NCBI GenBank assembly: GCA_018817425.1
Contig: JAHITX010000079.1
Span: 124,001-188,000 of the forward strand
Origin: Pseudomonadota bacterium
GTDB taxonomy: Bacteria; Desulfobacterota; Desulfobacteria; Desulfobacterales; RPRI01
Reading direction: 5' to 3'
DNA: 64,000 nucleotides
Shown piece by piece: positions 14,190-23,103 of this stretch; within the stretch, counting starts at the first letter, position 1; each line of letters starts with the position of its first letter. The notes under the pieces were generated by a model. The model made no database searches and was not told where the DNA came from. It saw nothing but the letters and a program-made list of their open reading frames with translations. The position numbers and the translations under genes are program-made.

Positions 14190-15986
14190 TCAAAAATAAT
14201 ACCAGATTGTGTTGTAATTATCCGGATCTTCGCCAACATCTTCAAGCCTGCAAAGATAGTCAAGAATAGGTACATCCTGTCCTATGTAAGTTGAAAGTGT
14301 TTTTGTAATATTTTTTTCCCATGGATGAAACTGATAAAGGCGTGAGCCGTCCGGCAGTATGGAAAGAAGATCGCGATGCTGAACAGCCCTAAGGTAGTTC
14401 TTGCCCATGCCAGGCACATTATAAACTGCTTCATCCGTTCGGACCAGGCCCGGAAATAAACGTGTCTCTTCTTTTTGTTCCTGAAGCAGGCGTGCTATCG
14501 GCACCCTGTATTCAATAGTTTCTTCCTTGCCCTTGGTGTTGAAAGTATAATATGGTTCTATGCCACAATTGGTAAGAGTTTTTCTTAAAAATGCTGCTTC
14601 AAAACGCCTTGAAACATAAAATGTATATACTAGCTGGTTAAAAACCGGGATACCCCTGGTTTTTAGTTTTTCAATTGCTGCAAGTGTTTCAGGAGTAAGC
14701 TCATATGCGTGCTGTACATGAGTAACAACGGCAACTTGCCTTTTTCCTGGAATCCGGTATTTGGCCAGAATATCCGCAAGTGTTTCTGTTAGCCGCATGG
14801 GAGCTGTTACCAATGTTCTGGTGCCTATACGAATGCGTTCAACTGAAGGTATGTCAGCTATCAATGAAATTATACGGTCTATATCATAATCATTCATTCC
14901 AAAAGGATCACCGCCGGTAATCAGAACTTCTTGGATGGCCGGATGTGCTTTAATCCATGATACTGCTTCCATAATTTTTTGATCCGATGCCAAAGCACCA
15001 GGCATCATTGCATCTTCGATTTCCCAGTTTCTCTGGCAATAAACACAGATTTGAGGGCATGTATTAAAAGGTTTAAAAATGCAGATTTCCGGATATCTGC
15101 GGGTTATAAGATCTATAGGAGATGTATCACTTTCACACATAAAATCAAAGCAGGATTTATCTTTATCATCTCTTAATGCAAGCTGTTCTATATATGTTGA
15201 AGGTGGAATAACCTGGGCTCTGATAGAGCGGTCTCTTCCCGAATCAGGATCATCATCCATAAGAGAAAGATAATAGGGAGTAATTCCAAAAGGTATTTTA
15301 TTTTTTCTTACTTTTTCAATAGCAGCAGCTTCATCCGGAGTCAGATTTAACAGATTTTTAATCTGATTAACATCACGTAAAACATTTTGAAACTGCCAGC
15401 GCCAGTCAAACCAGTTTTCAGGTGTTGCTCCGAGTTTTTGAAGAATATGTTTTTTGCGCATACTGCGACGATTGACTGAATCTTCGTTTAAGCCATCCGT
15501 GTATTTACTTGTTTGTCTGTACATTTCCACAGAAAGAGCATCCAGTTGGTCGCTTCGCTCAAGAGCAGCTTCCCGTCCTTCTAAACAGCTGGGTTCCAGA
15601 TAAGAATCTGCAAAAAGCGGATTAGGGCCTTTTCCTTGTAAACCTAAAAACAGATAAAGTATTTCAGCATAAAATGCCGGAGAAAGATCAGGTCGCGGAA
15701 CTTTATGGGCTATATCATAAATTGCCTGGGATATGGAGAATTGCGCTTTATCTTCCGACTGACGGATAAATGCCCTGTTGATGGCTCGGGCACAATCCCT
15801 GACGCGAATAATTCTGTTTTCGCTTGATAAATCATCATCATCAAACATTTCATAATGCATGGTATGAACATAATCGGCAATTTCAAGCCTGAATTCATCA
15901 AGTGTTGCGGCCTTTTTTGCAATTTCAAAAGGTTGTGGTATTTCCGACAACAGATATTCAGGGCAATATTTACTGATATCAATCAT
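14190..15986 (-). CDS. KamA-family radical SAM protein (lysine 2,3-aminomutase-like)
   Basis: A 598-residue radical SAM protein. The [4Fe-4S]/SAM motif is CPQICVYC (CX3CX2C; around residue 318), followed by the KamA family's 'LITGGDPFGMNDYDIDRII' and 'RIGTRTLVTAPMRLT', and 'VVTHVQHAYELT'. Lysine 2,3-aminomutase is about 420 residues; this protein has an N-terminal extension of over 200 residues of helical sequence, so it belongs to the long, uncharacterised KamA subgroup rather than to true KamA. The substrate cannot be told. Start ATG lies after AAGGATAC. It is alone on its strand here. Confidence 0.75.
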   Translation of the reverse strand: MIDISKYCPEYLLSEIPQPFEIAKKAATLDEFRLEIADYVHTMHYEMFDDDDLSSENRIIRVRDCARAINRAFIRQSEDKAQFSISQAIYDIAHKVPRPDLSPAFYAEILYLFLGLQGKGPNPLFADSYLEPSCLEGREAALERSDQLDALSVEMYRQTSKYTDGLNEDSVNRRSMRKKHILQKLGATPENWFDWRWQFQNVLRDVNQIKNLLNLTPDEAAAIEKVRKNKIPFGITPYYLSLMDDDPDSGRDRSIRAQVIPPSTYIEQLALRDDKDKSCFDFMCESDTSPIDLITRRYPEICIFKPFNTCPQICVYCQRNWEIEDAMMPGALASDQKIMEAVSWIKAHPAIQEVLITGGDPFGMNDYDIDRIISLIADIPSVERIRIGTRTLVTAPMRLTETLADILAKYRIPGKRQVAVVTHVQHAYELTPETLAAIEKLKTRGIPVFNQLVYTFYVSRRFEAAFLRKTLTNCGIEPYYTFNTKGKEETIEYRVPIARLLQEQKEETRLFPGLVRTDEAVYNVPGMGKNYLRAVQHRDLLSILPDGSRLYQFHPWEKNITKTLSTYIGQDVPILDYLCRLEDVGEDPDNYNTIWYYF

Positions 15987-16140
15987 TTTTGTATCCTTAA
16001 AATATTTTATAATACCTTAATATTGTAAATAGCATATTCTGTGTTAAGATATACTTGTATGATACGATAATGTCAAGAAAGAGAAAGCTTTATATAACAT
16101 TGGTCATCAATTATTAATATGCTTATCTTAAAGGAAAAAC

Positions 16141-17967
16141 ATGGATTACGAAAAGCAGAAGTTAAATGCAATTCTTGATAATCTGGAAGACGGAATTTAT
16201 GTAATTGCCCAGGATTTTACAATAGAGTTTATGAATCTAAGCATGGTTCGTATGTTTGGTAATGGTGTAGGCAAAAAATGTTATAAGATAATTAATGACA
16301 GTAATGATATCTGCCCATGGTGCACTGTGAAAGGTCAAGACCGAACTTTAAACGAAGAAGAGTTTCGGCAGGAGCTTTATATTCCAAAAATTGATAAAAC
16401 TTTTATGGTAAAGAAAATATCATTGAAAAATTCAGATTGTACGTTTTCAAGCGTGTTTATCTATCGGGATATTACTTACCGTAAACAGCATGAAGCCATA
16501 TTAAAAGCATCCGTTGAAGACTATCGTAATTTGTTTGAGCATGTAGGAGTTGGTGTATATATCAGCACAAAGGATGGTAAGTTTATGGATGCAAATCAGG
16601 GTATACTCGATATGCTGGGATATTCAGGCAAAGAAGAATTCTTAAAAATTAATATCATTACTGATCTTTATACTCACCCTGATGATAGGCGAGAGTTTCA
16701 GAAAATGATAGAAAGAGATGGGCGTGTTATAGATTATGAGGCAATTTTTAAGCGAAAAGATAAAAGCTCCATTCCGGTTTTGATGACAAGCCATGTCAGG
16801 TATGACCTTAATGGTAATATCGTAGGGTATGAGGGAATAGTTGTTGATCAATCCCACCGGTTTGAGATGGAAAGAAGACTTAAAGAAGCATGGGATTTTA
16901 TGAACAAGATTATTCAGAATTCACCTGATGCAATAATAGCTGCCGATATTAAGGGCAATATTATTATATGGAATCGGGCAGCAGAAGACATGCTTGGATA
17001 TCCGGCCAGCGAAGTAATAGGTAAAATGAATATAAGTAAAATTTATCCTGAAGACATGGCACATAAAATCATGAAGATGATACGCAGCCCTGAACATGGC
17101 GGTGTCGGAATGTTCCGTTCTCAACCCGTGCATTATGTACGTAAGGATGGAAAGACTATTGAAGGCAATTTGTCTGCTGCCATGATTTATGATGATAATG
17201 GTAATGAGGCTACAACTGTAGGATCATTTGTTGATATTACCGAACGGATTGAGATGGAGCACACGCTAAGAGATACACGCGAACAACTCTTGCAGTCGGA
17301 AAAGCTGGCTGCAATGGGACGCCTTACATCACAGATAGCACATGAGCTTAATAATCCTCTTTATGGAATTATGAATACACTTGAATTGTTAAAAACGGAA
17401 ATTTCGCCTGAAAATAAAAGGCGAAAATTGCTGGAAATGTCACTTTCGGAAATTGTCCGGCTTGCAGAAATGCTTCGCAAAATGCTGTCTTTTTCCAAGC
17501 CCGAGTATGAGGAAAAGAAACCTGTGGATGTAAATGTTATAATAGATGAAATAATGATGCTTTATGAGAAACAATTCCAGGAAAACAGCATAAAAATAAA
17601 GACGGAATTCGATAATAAAATAAATAAAGTAATAGCATCAACTAACCAGTTACGTCAGGTTTTTTTAAACATGGTTTCAAATGCAAAGGATGCAATGGTA
17701 GATGGTGGTACATTTACAGTTAAGACTTTTGAGTCAAATGGATTTGTTAACATACAGTTTGCAGATACAGGTGGCGGAATATTGGAAGAAAATATGGATA
17801 AAATTTTTGACAGTTTTTTTACTACAAAGCCCAGCGTAAAAGGGGTCGGGCTTGGGTTATCCGTCTGCTATGGGTTTATACAGGATCATGGCGGTGACAT
17901 AAAGGTAAAAAGCGCCCCCGGCGAAGGAGCACAGTTTACAATTTTGCTGCCTGTAAAACAGGGCTAA
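16141..17967 (+). CDS. PAS-domain sensor histidine kinase
   Basis: A 608-residue cytoplasmic kinase with no membrane segment. Three PAS domains are visible (about 5-118, 122-245, 250-377), each ending in the usual 'xDITxR' linker. The first has 'CYKIINDSNDICPWC', a cysteine set found in PAS sensors that may bind a cofactor or sense redox. HisKA is near 395-460 with the phospho-acceptor histidine in AHELNNPLYG; the ATPase domain has N (NMVSNAKDAM), G1 (DTGGGI) and G2 (GVGLGLS) boxes. Its partner is probably the HTH-receiver protein 260 bases downstream. Confidence 0.9.
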   Translation: MDYEKQKLNAILDNLEDGIYVIAQDFTIEFMNLSMVRMFGNGVGKKCYKIINDSNDICPWCTVKGQDRTLNEEEFRQELYIPKIDKTFMVKKISLKNSDCTFSSVFIYRDITYRKQHEAILKASVEDYRNLFEHVGVGVYISTKDGKFMDANQGILDMLGYSGKEEFLKINIITDLYTHPDDRREFQKMIERDGRVIDYEAIFKRKDKSSIPVLMTSHVRYDLNGNIVGYEGIVVDQSHRFEMERRLKEAWDFMNKIIQNSPDAIIAADIKGNIIIWNRAAEDMLGYPASEVIGKMNISKIYPEDMAHKIMKMIRSPEHGGVGMFRSQPVHYVRKDGKTIEGNLSAAMIYDDNGNEATTVGSFVDITERIEMEHTLRDTREQLLQSEKLAAMGRLTSQIAHELNNPLYGIMNTLELLKTEISPENKRRKLLEMSLSEIVRLAEMLRKMLSFSKPEYEEKKPVDVNVIIDEIMMLYEKQFQENSIKIKTEFDNKINKVIASTNQLRQVFLNMVSNAKDAMVDGGTFTVKTFESNGFVNIQFADTGGGILEENMDKIFDSFFTTKPSVKGVGLGLSVCYGFIQDHGGDIKVKSAPGEGAQFTILLPVKQG

Positions 17968-18015
17968 GATGAGCCATATAAACTATAATAACTAAAATAA
18001 ATATAATATAGGAAC

Positions 18016-18045
18016 ATTGCAAGTATCAAGCCGGTTACTTGCAAT
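18016..18045 (+). terminator. Perfect 10-bp inverted repeat after the kinase gene
   Basis: ATTGCAAGTA and TACTTGCAAT flank a ten-base loop. No T-run follows, but the next 60 bases are strongly AT-rich. It may terminate the kinase message or be an operator; I favour a weak terminator. Confidence 0.35.
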
Positions 18046-18105
18046 CAATTATTAGTATAAAATACAATATATTATATATATTTATAATTTTTTTATAAAA
18101 ATTTC

Positions 18106-18135
18106 TTGACAAAGATATAATTCTGCAATTAATAT
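18106..18135 (+). promoter_or_regulatory. Sigma-70-type promoter for the HTH-receiver gene
   Basis: TTGACA (18106-18111) and TAATAT (18130-18135) are 18 bases apart, about 90 bases before the ATG at 18227. The region upstream is a long AT-rich stretch that may serve as an UP-like element. Confidence 0.5.
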
Positions 18136-18226
18136 AATAATCAAAAAGCTCTAATTCGACCTTCTTCACTCCATTTCAGCAGAGTATTCCAAGGGGCAAA
18201 AAGCTCGCAAAAAAAGGAGTCCCTAT

Positions 18227-18796
18227 ATGGATGACATATTCACAGTATATCAAGCTGGCAAGTATTGCAGAGTATCATCTAAAACCATTATAAACTGGAT
18301 CGATGCAGGATATTTCAAGGCTTATAAAACTCCGGGAGGACATCGCCGTATCAGCATAAATGACCTTGAAACATTTATGCTAAAACAAGGAATTCCGATT
18401 CCTGAAAAAGAGACAAAAGATAGCCGCAAAAGAATTCTTGTGGTTGATGATGATCCCATAATTGTTGAATCAATTGTGCAATCGCTGGAAGAAGATGAAA
18501 ATGACTATGAGGTTATCTCTGCATCTGACGGATTTGAGGCAGGTCTCCAGGTCAATCATTTTAAGCCTCATCTCTTAATTCTTGATATCATGATGCCTGA
18601 TATCAAGGGAAATGAGGTATGCAAAATGATAAAGAGTAATGATGAAACTAAAAATACCAAAATTATAGTTTTGTCAGCATATCTTGATGAAGAAAAATTT
18701 AATCAGATGAAAAAATACGGTGCCGATGTCTGCTTTTCCAAACCTTTTCCTCTTGCTCAATTAAAAACCGAAGTAGCGCGATTGCTTGGATCGTAA
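18227..18796 (+). CDS. Excisionase/MerR-type HTH fused to response-regulator receiver
   Basis: A 189-residue protein. Residues 4-55 are a MerR/excisionase-like winged helix (YQAGKYCRVSSKTIINWID ... TPGGHRRISINDLETFM). Residues 68-188 are a CheY-like receiver with acidic pocket VVDDDP, the phospho-acceptor Asp in LLILDIMMPD, Thr/Ser in VLSAY and Lys in FSKPFP. HTH at the N-terminus and receiver at the C-terminus is the reverse of the common order. It probably responds to the PAS kinase upstream and, standing 38 bases before the MetF cluster, may control it. Ribosome site AAAGGAG. Confidence 0.85.
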   Translation: MDDIFTVYQAGKYCRVSSKTIINWIDAGYFKAYKTPGGHRRISINDLETFMLKQGIPIPEKETKDSRKRILVVDDDPIIVESIVQSLEEDENDYEVISASDGFEAGLQVNHFKPHLLILDIMMPDIKGNEVCKMIKSNDETKNTKIIVLSAYLDEEKFNQMKKYGADVCFSKPFPLAQLKTEVARLLGS

Positions 18797-18834
18797 GAAT
18801 ATAGTGTAGTATTCTTAATGCCAGGGAGGTGCGA

Positions 18835-19710
18835 ATGAAGCTTAAAGAAGCTCTCCAGCGAAAAGATTTTGTTGTGACTTCTGAATTTCAGTCCCCTATG
18901 GATAAGGATCCGAATGAGCTTATCGAAAGCCTGAAGCTTGTCAGAGGCCGCGTAGATGGCGTATCACTGTCAGAGATTGATTTTGAAGGTGTTGCCGTTG
19001 ATAGCATTAATGCTTGTGATGTCCTCAAACACAATCGTTTTGAACCCATATATCAAACTACTACCAGAAATAAGGATCGACTTCAGCTTCAACAAGACCT
19101 TCTGCATGCGCATGAATCCTGTATAGATAATCTGTTGGTATTTACTGAAGATTACCGTATTACCGGCGACAGTCTTAATGAAATGATGTTTTTCCATGTG
19201 GATGCCGGTAAGTTGCAATCCGTTCTTGAACATCTGCGAAAGGGCCAAACATTAGAAGGAAAAGAACTATCTGCTAGTGCGGAATTTTTTATGGGATCAG
19301 GTGTTGAGTCGGGTTGGGGTAAAAATGTTCCCGATCTTGAAATGAAGGAAATGGAAGAAATGATTCAAATCGGAACGGGTTATTTTCTAACTACGCCGGT
19401 ATTTGATCTTGATCGTTTTGAGAAATTTCTGGGTCGTACGAATACCTTCGGGATTCCGGTAATTGCAGAAGTAATGATAATACGAACTGCAGGAATGGCT
19501 AAGTTTTTAAACCGTCATATGAAACCAGGATTGGTGCCTGAATGGATGATAAGAAAACTTTCCGAAGCAGCGGATAAAGAACAAGCAAGCATAGAATTGT
19601 TTTCGGATACTATTAAAGGCTTAAAGCAGCTTTGCCAGGGTGTTCATATTATTACAATAGGTGGTGAAGATAAGTTGAGGAAATATTTTGATGCTGCCGG
19701 CTTAAAATAA
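18835..19710 (+). CDS. Methylenetetrahydrofolate reductase-like protein (MetF paralog 1)
   Basis: A 291-residue TIM-barrel protein of the MetF family, using the ATG at 18835 with GGGAGGT four bases upstream (a GTG two codons earlier is less likely). Family traits are 'FVVTSEFQSP' at the N-terminus, 'IYQTTTRNKDRLQLQQDLLHA' and 'LLVFTEDY', the counterparts of the flavin/folate-binding 'TCRDRN' and 'LTGD' segments. It is more diverged than the second copy at 26931: the usual 'LxLTGD' reads 'LVFTED'. It may therefore bind another folate or act as a structural or electron-transfer subunit. It opens the six-gene cluster. Confidence 0.75.
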   Translation: MKLKEALQRKDFVVTSEFQSPMDKDPNELIESLKLVRGRVDGVSLSEIDFEGVAVDSINACDVLKHNRFEPIYQTTTRNKDRLQLQQDLLHAHESCIDNLLVFTEDYRITGDSLNEMMFFHVDAGKLQSVLEHLRKGQTLEGKELSASAEFFMGSGVESGWGKNVPDLEMKEMEEMIQIGTGYFLTTPVFDLDRFEKFLGRTNTFGIPVIAEVMIIRTAGMAKFLNRHMKPGLVPEWMIRKLSEAADKEQASIELFSDTIKGLKQLCQGVHIITIGGEDKLRKYFDAAGLK

Positions 19711-19742
19711 ATACTTCTTTATTTTGCCCAAAGGAGCTGATC

Positions 19743-22415
19743 GTGGAAAATATTTTGTTCAATATCAATGATCAAAAGATTACATGTAATCCCGGAACCT
19801 CCATTCTGACAGCTGCAACCCAAAATGGCATTTATATTCCCACACTGTGTTTTCATCCGGAGCTTAAACCATATGGGGCCTGCCGGATATGTCTTGTTGA
19901 AGATAAAAAATCCGGCCGTTTAATGGCTTCATGTGTAACTCCTGCCGTGCCGGACCTGGAAGTATTAACCGATACCCCCCGTATTTTAAATCATCGCCGC
20001 AATATTGTGCGTCTTATGATGGCAGAGCATCCTGAATCATGTATTGTCTGTAGTAAGGGTAATCGCTGTGAGCTTAGAATAATTGCAGCTAAATTAGGTG
20101 TGGCAGAGCATGGCCTTTACAAGATGCCGAATTACAAACCTTTTGAGCAGATCAATCCTTTCATAACAAGGGATTTAAGCAAATGCATTCTTTGCGGCAA
20201 ATGCATCCGTGCGGATCACGAACTCGTAGTCACAGGAGCTATTGACTATAACAACCGGGGATTTAGATCAAGACCCGCAACGGTTCATGAAAATTTTTTA
20301 GAAAATTCCAATTGCACATTCTGCGGTACATGTGTTTCTGTATGTCCTACCGGTGCATTGGCACCAAAATACTTTCAACATGCAGGCACGCCCGAAAGAG
20401 AAAATGATTCCATCTGCGGATTCTGCGGAGCAGGATGCTCTCTTACCATCGGAGTATCCGGTGGCCGAATAGTAGAAATTAATCCGTCGCATTATAAGAG
20501 TACGGTTAATGGTGTGACTCTTTGTGTGAGAGGGCATTTCTCAAACGATTATATCAACTCACCTGACAGACTTACTCACCCCATGATCAGACAGAAAGAT
20601 GAAGATTTAAAAGATGTGCAGGTAAAGGTTTCCTGGGACAATGCAATGGAAACTGTTGCTTCAAAGCTTTCCGAAATCAAGAGAAAACACGGCCCGCAAA
20701 GCATCGCATTTATTGGATCATCAAAATGTTCCAATGAGGAAAATTATTTATTCCAGAAAATCGCCCGTGTAATTTTTCAAACCTCTAACGTGATAAACGG
20801 CTGTTATGTACCGGGACAAATACTTTTATCATATATTGAAAAAAAGACATATGGGACATGCCGCGTTACACCGTTGTCTGATTTAAAAAATGCCCATGTT
20901 ATTTTTGCAGTAAATGTTGATTGCGATCATACGGTGCCGGTTGCAGGTTATCATCTCAAAAGAGCTGCCGGAAACGGATCATTTATGATTGTTATGGATT
21001 CAGAGCCTACCGATCTTTCTACCTTGGCCAAACAATGGATTTGCCCTTTACCGCCTGAACACTTGGAAGCATCAAGTGCTGATTTGATAAATGTAATATC
21101 TAAAATAATAATAAAAGAGAAAGCTTATGATAAGGATTTTGTTGGCTGTTATGCTGAAGGACTCGACTCGTTTGCTAAAAGCCTGAATGCATTGGATGAG
21201 AACAAAATTTTAAGTCAAAACGGGATAAAATATCAGGAATTGGAAAAAGCGGCAGATTCGATTAAAGGCAAAAATATCGCTTTTGTTATCGGGCCTGATA
21301 TTTTGCATACTCCGGAAGGCATGAGAACTGTTGATGCTTTGTATAATCTGGGACTTCTTGCCGGAAGTATTGGTAAGAAAGGATGCGGTTTTTATATTCC
21401 GGTTGCAGAAAATAATCAGGTAGGTGCTTTTGATATGGGTGCTGTTCCGGATTTTCTTCCCGGACGACGCTTTATTGGCATTGATGAAAACAGGGAAATA
21501 TTTGAAAACAAGTGGCAAGTAAAACTGCCTTTAGAACCAGGGCTTGATATGGCAGGCTTTATCGAAGCGGCTGAGAGCGGACAACTAAAAGCCGCATATA
21601 TTATGGGGGAAAACCTTATAAGAGCACTTCCCCAGCCAAAAAGGGTAGAAGCTGCTCTTGGAAAATTAGAATTTATAGTTGTCCAGGACATATTAAACAA
21701 TCGCTTAGCAAAACTTGCCGATGTAATCCTTCCGGCGGCTTTATTTGCTGAAAAAAGCGGATCATTTACCAATATGGAAGGTCGTATCCAGACATTTGCG
21801 CCAGCAGTATCACCACCGGGTGAGTCAAAGGCGGATTGGCAGATTCTTTCCCTTTTGGCAAAAAAAATGGGATATTCTGAGCAATACGAGACAATAGAAA
21901 AAATAAGACAGGAAATCAGGCGGGTTATTCCCATGTATGAAGGGCTTGGAAATCATCGCCAGGACTGGATTAGAAATAATGATTCCAAAACACCATTTAA
22001 TGGAAACGGACATCGATTTATATTTTCTCCTGTTACACCAAAGAGTACTTTGCCAATAGATGAGAATTATCCTTTAACAGCCCGAATCGGTTCTTTGCGC
22101 TTTCATTTGGGAAGTGGAACAAGAACATCTCGTTCAAAAAGAATCAGTTTATATGATAAAAAGGGTGAAATCGAGATTTCAGTATCCGATTGTCGCAAGC
22201 TTGAGTTAGATGATGATAAAAGAATCAGAGTGAAATCAGCATACGGTTCAATTGAAAGAGAATTCAGGATAAATACTTCTCTTCCTGCCGGGCATATTTT
22301 CATTCCAATGGCAGTAAATAATAATGATGTAATGAATATTGTTGCTCTTGAAGAAATAAATCAGGCGGACAGGTGTGGTGTGAATCTCTGCCGGGTTAAA
22401 ATAGAAAAAGTATAA
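19743..22415 (+). CDS. NuoG/FdhA-like iron-sulfur molybdopterin-fold subunit lacking the Mo-ligand motif
   Basis: An 890-residue protein. The N-terminal 220 residues hold a [2Fe-2S] ferredoxin domain (CX10-11 'GACRICLV' and 'SC'), a His-Cys [4Fe-4S] segment ('HPESCIVCSKGNRCEL'), and two [4Fe-4S] ferredoxin motifs (CILCGKC, CTFCGTCVSVCP). A fourth cluster motif CGFCGAGC opens a bis-MGD oxidoreductase-like domain. Formate dehydrogenases have a Cys/Sec followed by HSP at the place where this protein reads 'NGCYVPGQILLSYIEK', so the metal ligand and catalytic pair seem missing, as in NuoG. I infer an electron-wiring subunit docked to the NuoE/NuoF proteins that follow, not an active formate dehydrogenase. 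Confidence 0.75.
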   Translation: MENILFNINDQKITCNPGTSILTAATQNGIYIPTLCFHPELKPYGACRICLVEDKKSGRLMASCVTPAVPDLEVLTDTPRILNHRRNIVRLMMAEHPESCIVCSKGNRCELRIIAAKLGVAEHGLYKMPNYKPFEQINPFITRDLSKCILCGKCIRADHELVVTGAIDYNNRGFRSRPATVHENFLENSNCTFCGTCVSVCPTGALAPKYFQHAGTPERENDSICGFCGAGCSLTIGVSGGRIVEINPSHYKSTVNGVTLCVRGHFSNDYINSPDRLTHPMIRQKDEDLKDVQVKVSWDNAMETVASKLSEIKRKHGPQSIAFIGSSKCSNEENYLFQKIARVIFQTSNVINGCYVPGQILLSYIEKKTYGTCRVTPLSDLKNAHVIFAVNVDCDHTVPVAGYHLKRAAGNGSFMIVMDSEPTDLSTLAKQWICPLPPEHLEASSADLINVISKIIIKEKAYDKDFVGCYAEGLDSFAKSLNALDENKILSQNGIKYQELEKAADSIKGKNIAFVIGPDILHTPEGMRTVDALYNLGLLAGSIGKKGCGFYIPVAENNQVGAFDMGAVPDFLPGRRFIGIDENREIFENKWQVKLPLEPGLDMAGFIEAAESGQLKAAYIMGENLIRALPQPKRVEAALGKLEFIVVQDILNNRLAKLADVILPAALFAEKSGSFTNMEGRIQTFAPAVSPPGESKADWQILSLLAKKMGYSEQYETIEKIRQEIRRVIPMYEGLGNHRQDWIRNNDSKTPFNGNGHRFIFSPVTPKSTLPIDENYPLTARIGSLRFHLGSGTRTSRSKRISLYDKKGEIEISVSDCRKLELDDDKRIRVKSAYGSIEREFRINTSLPAGHIFIPMAVNNNDVMNIVALEEINQADRCGVNLCRVKIEKV

Positions 22416-22416
22416 A

Positions 22417-22571
22417 AAGGATTCAGGGAGTCAAGGGTTCAAGTGAGAAATTAATATAAACTATTAACCTTAAAAGAAACAAGAGGTATTGGGGATCTTG
22501 AAAGAACATAAGGCAAACCAGTTAAGATTATTAACATTTAAACACTTGAACCCTTGACCCCTCGAATCCTT
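22417..22571. repeat. 29-bp imperfect inverted repeat pair in the gap before nuoE
   Basis: Arms at 22417-22445 and 22543-22571 are inverse complements at about 26 of 29 positions (core TCAAGGGTTCAAGTG). The 100-base interior is AT-rich. The wording CTTGACCCCTTGAATCC reappears at 33489-33506, so it belongs to a dispersed family. It lies inside what is otherwise one operon and could act as an intra-operon processing or terminator site. Confidence 0.5.
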
Positions 22572-22612
22572 TGCCCCTTTATTCTAATTGTTTTTAAGGA
22601 GTAAGACAAAAA

Positions 22613-23098
22613 ATGGAACCTGAACCGATTAACTGGAGTAGTATTGCAGATATTATTAAAAAGCATCAGGATGAAAAATGGGGTCTTATTCCTTTGCTTC
22701 AGGAAATACAGGAAACTGTAGGATATATTCCTCCTGAGGCTGTTGAACCGATAGCCCAGGCACTTAAGTTGTCTCCGTCTCATGTCCAGGGCGTTATAAC
22801 ATTTTATTCCGGATTAGCAACGGAACCTAAGGGAAAATGTGTGCTCAAAGTTTGTCGTGGTACGGCCTGCCACGTAAAGGGTGGTAAAAGTGTTCTTAAC
22901 ATGATTAAAAAAGAGCTTAACCTTGAAGAAGGCAAAACAAGCCAGGATTATAAGTTTACATTAGAAACAGTAGCTTGTCTCGGAGCATGTTTTTTGGCAC
23001 CAACACTGATGGCAAACCGGGATTATTATGGCAAGCTATCTCCTAAAAAAATTACAAGTATACTGGATCAGTACGGAAAACTTAAGGGAGACGATTAA
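22613..23098 (+). CDS. NuoE-like [2Fe-2S] thioredoxin-fold subunit
   Basis: A 161-residue protein of the NuoE/HndA family that passes electrons between the NuoF flavin and other clusters. The four cluster cysteines are in VCRGTACHVKGG and in VACLGACFLAP, the standard CX4C and CX3C pairs. The N-terminal helical part (SIADIIKKHQDEKWGLIPLLQEIQ) is typical. Ribosome site TAAGGAG. The gene lies six bases before the NuoF fusion, so they are co-translated partners. Confidence 0.9.
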   Translation: MEPEPINWSSIADIIKKHQDEKWGLIPLLQEIQETVGYIPPEAVEPIAQALKLSPSHVQGVITFYSGLATEPKGKCVLKVCRGTACHVKGGKSVLNMIKKELNLEEGKTSQDYKFTLETVACLGACFLAPTLMANRDYYGKLSPKKITSILDQYGKLKGDD

Positions 23099-23103
23099 AT
23101 ATT

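Noticed and set aside
14190-15986. True lysine 2,3-aminomutase
   Set aside because: The protein is about 180 residues longer than KamA and no lysine-fermentation genes are nearby.
19743-22415. Active formate dehydrogenase
   Set aside because: The Cys/Sec-His-Ser-Pro active-site wording is missing, so only the fold relation is claimed.
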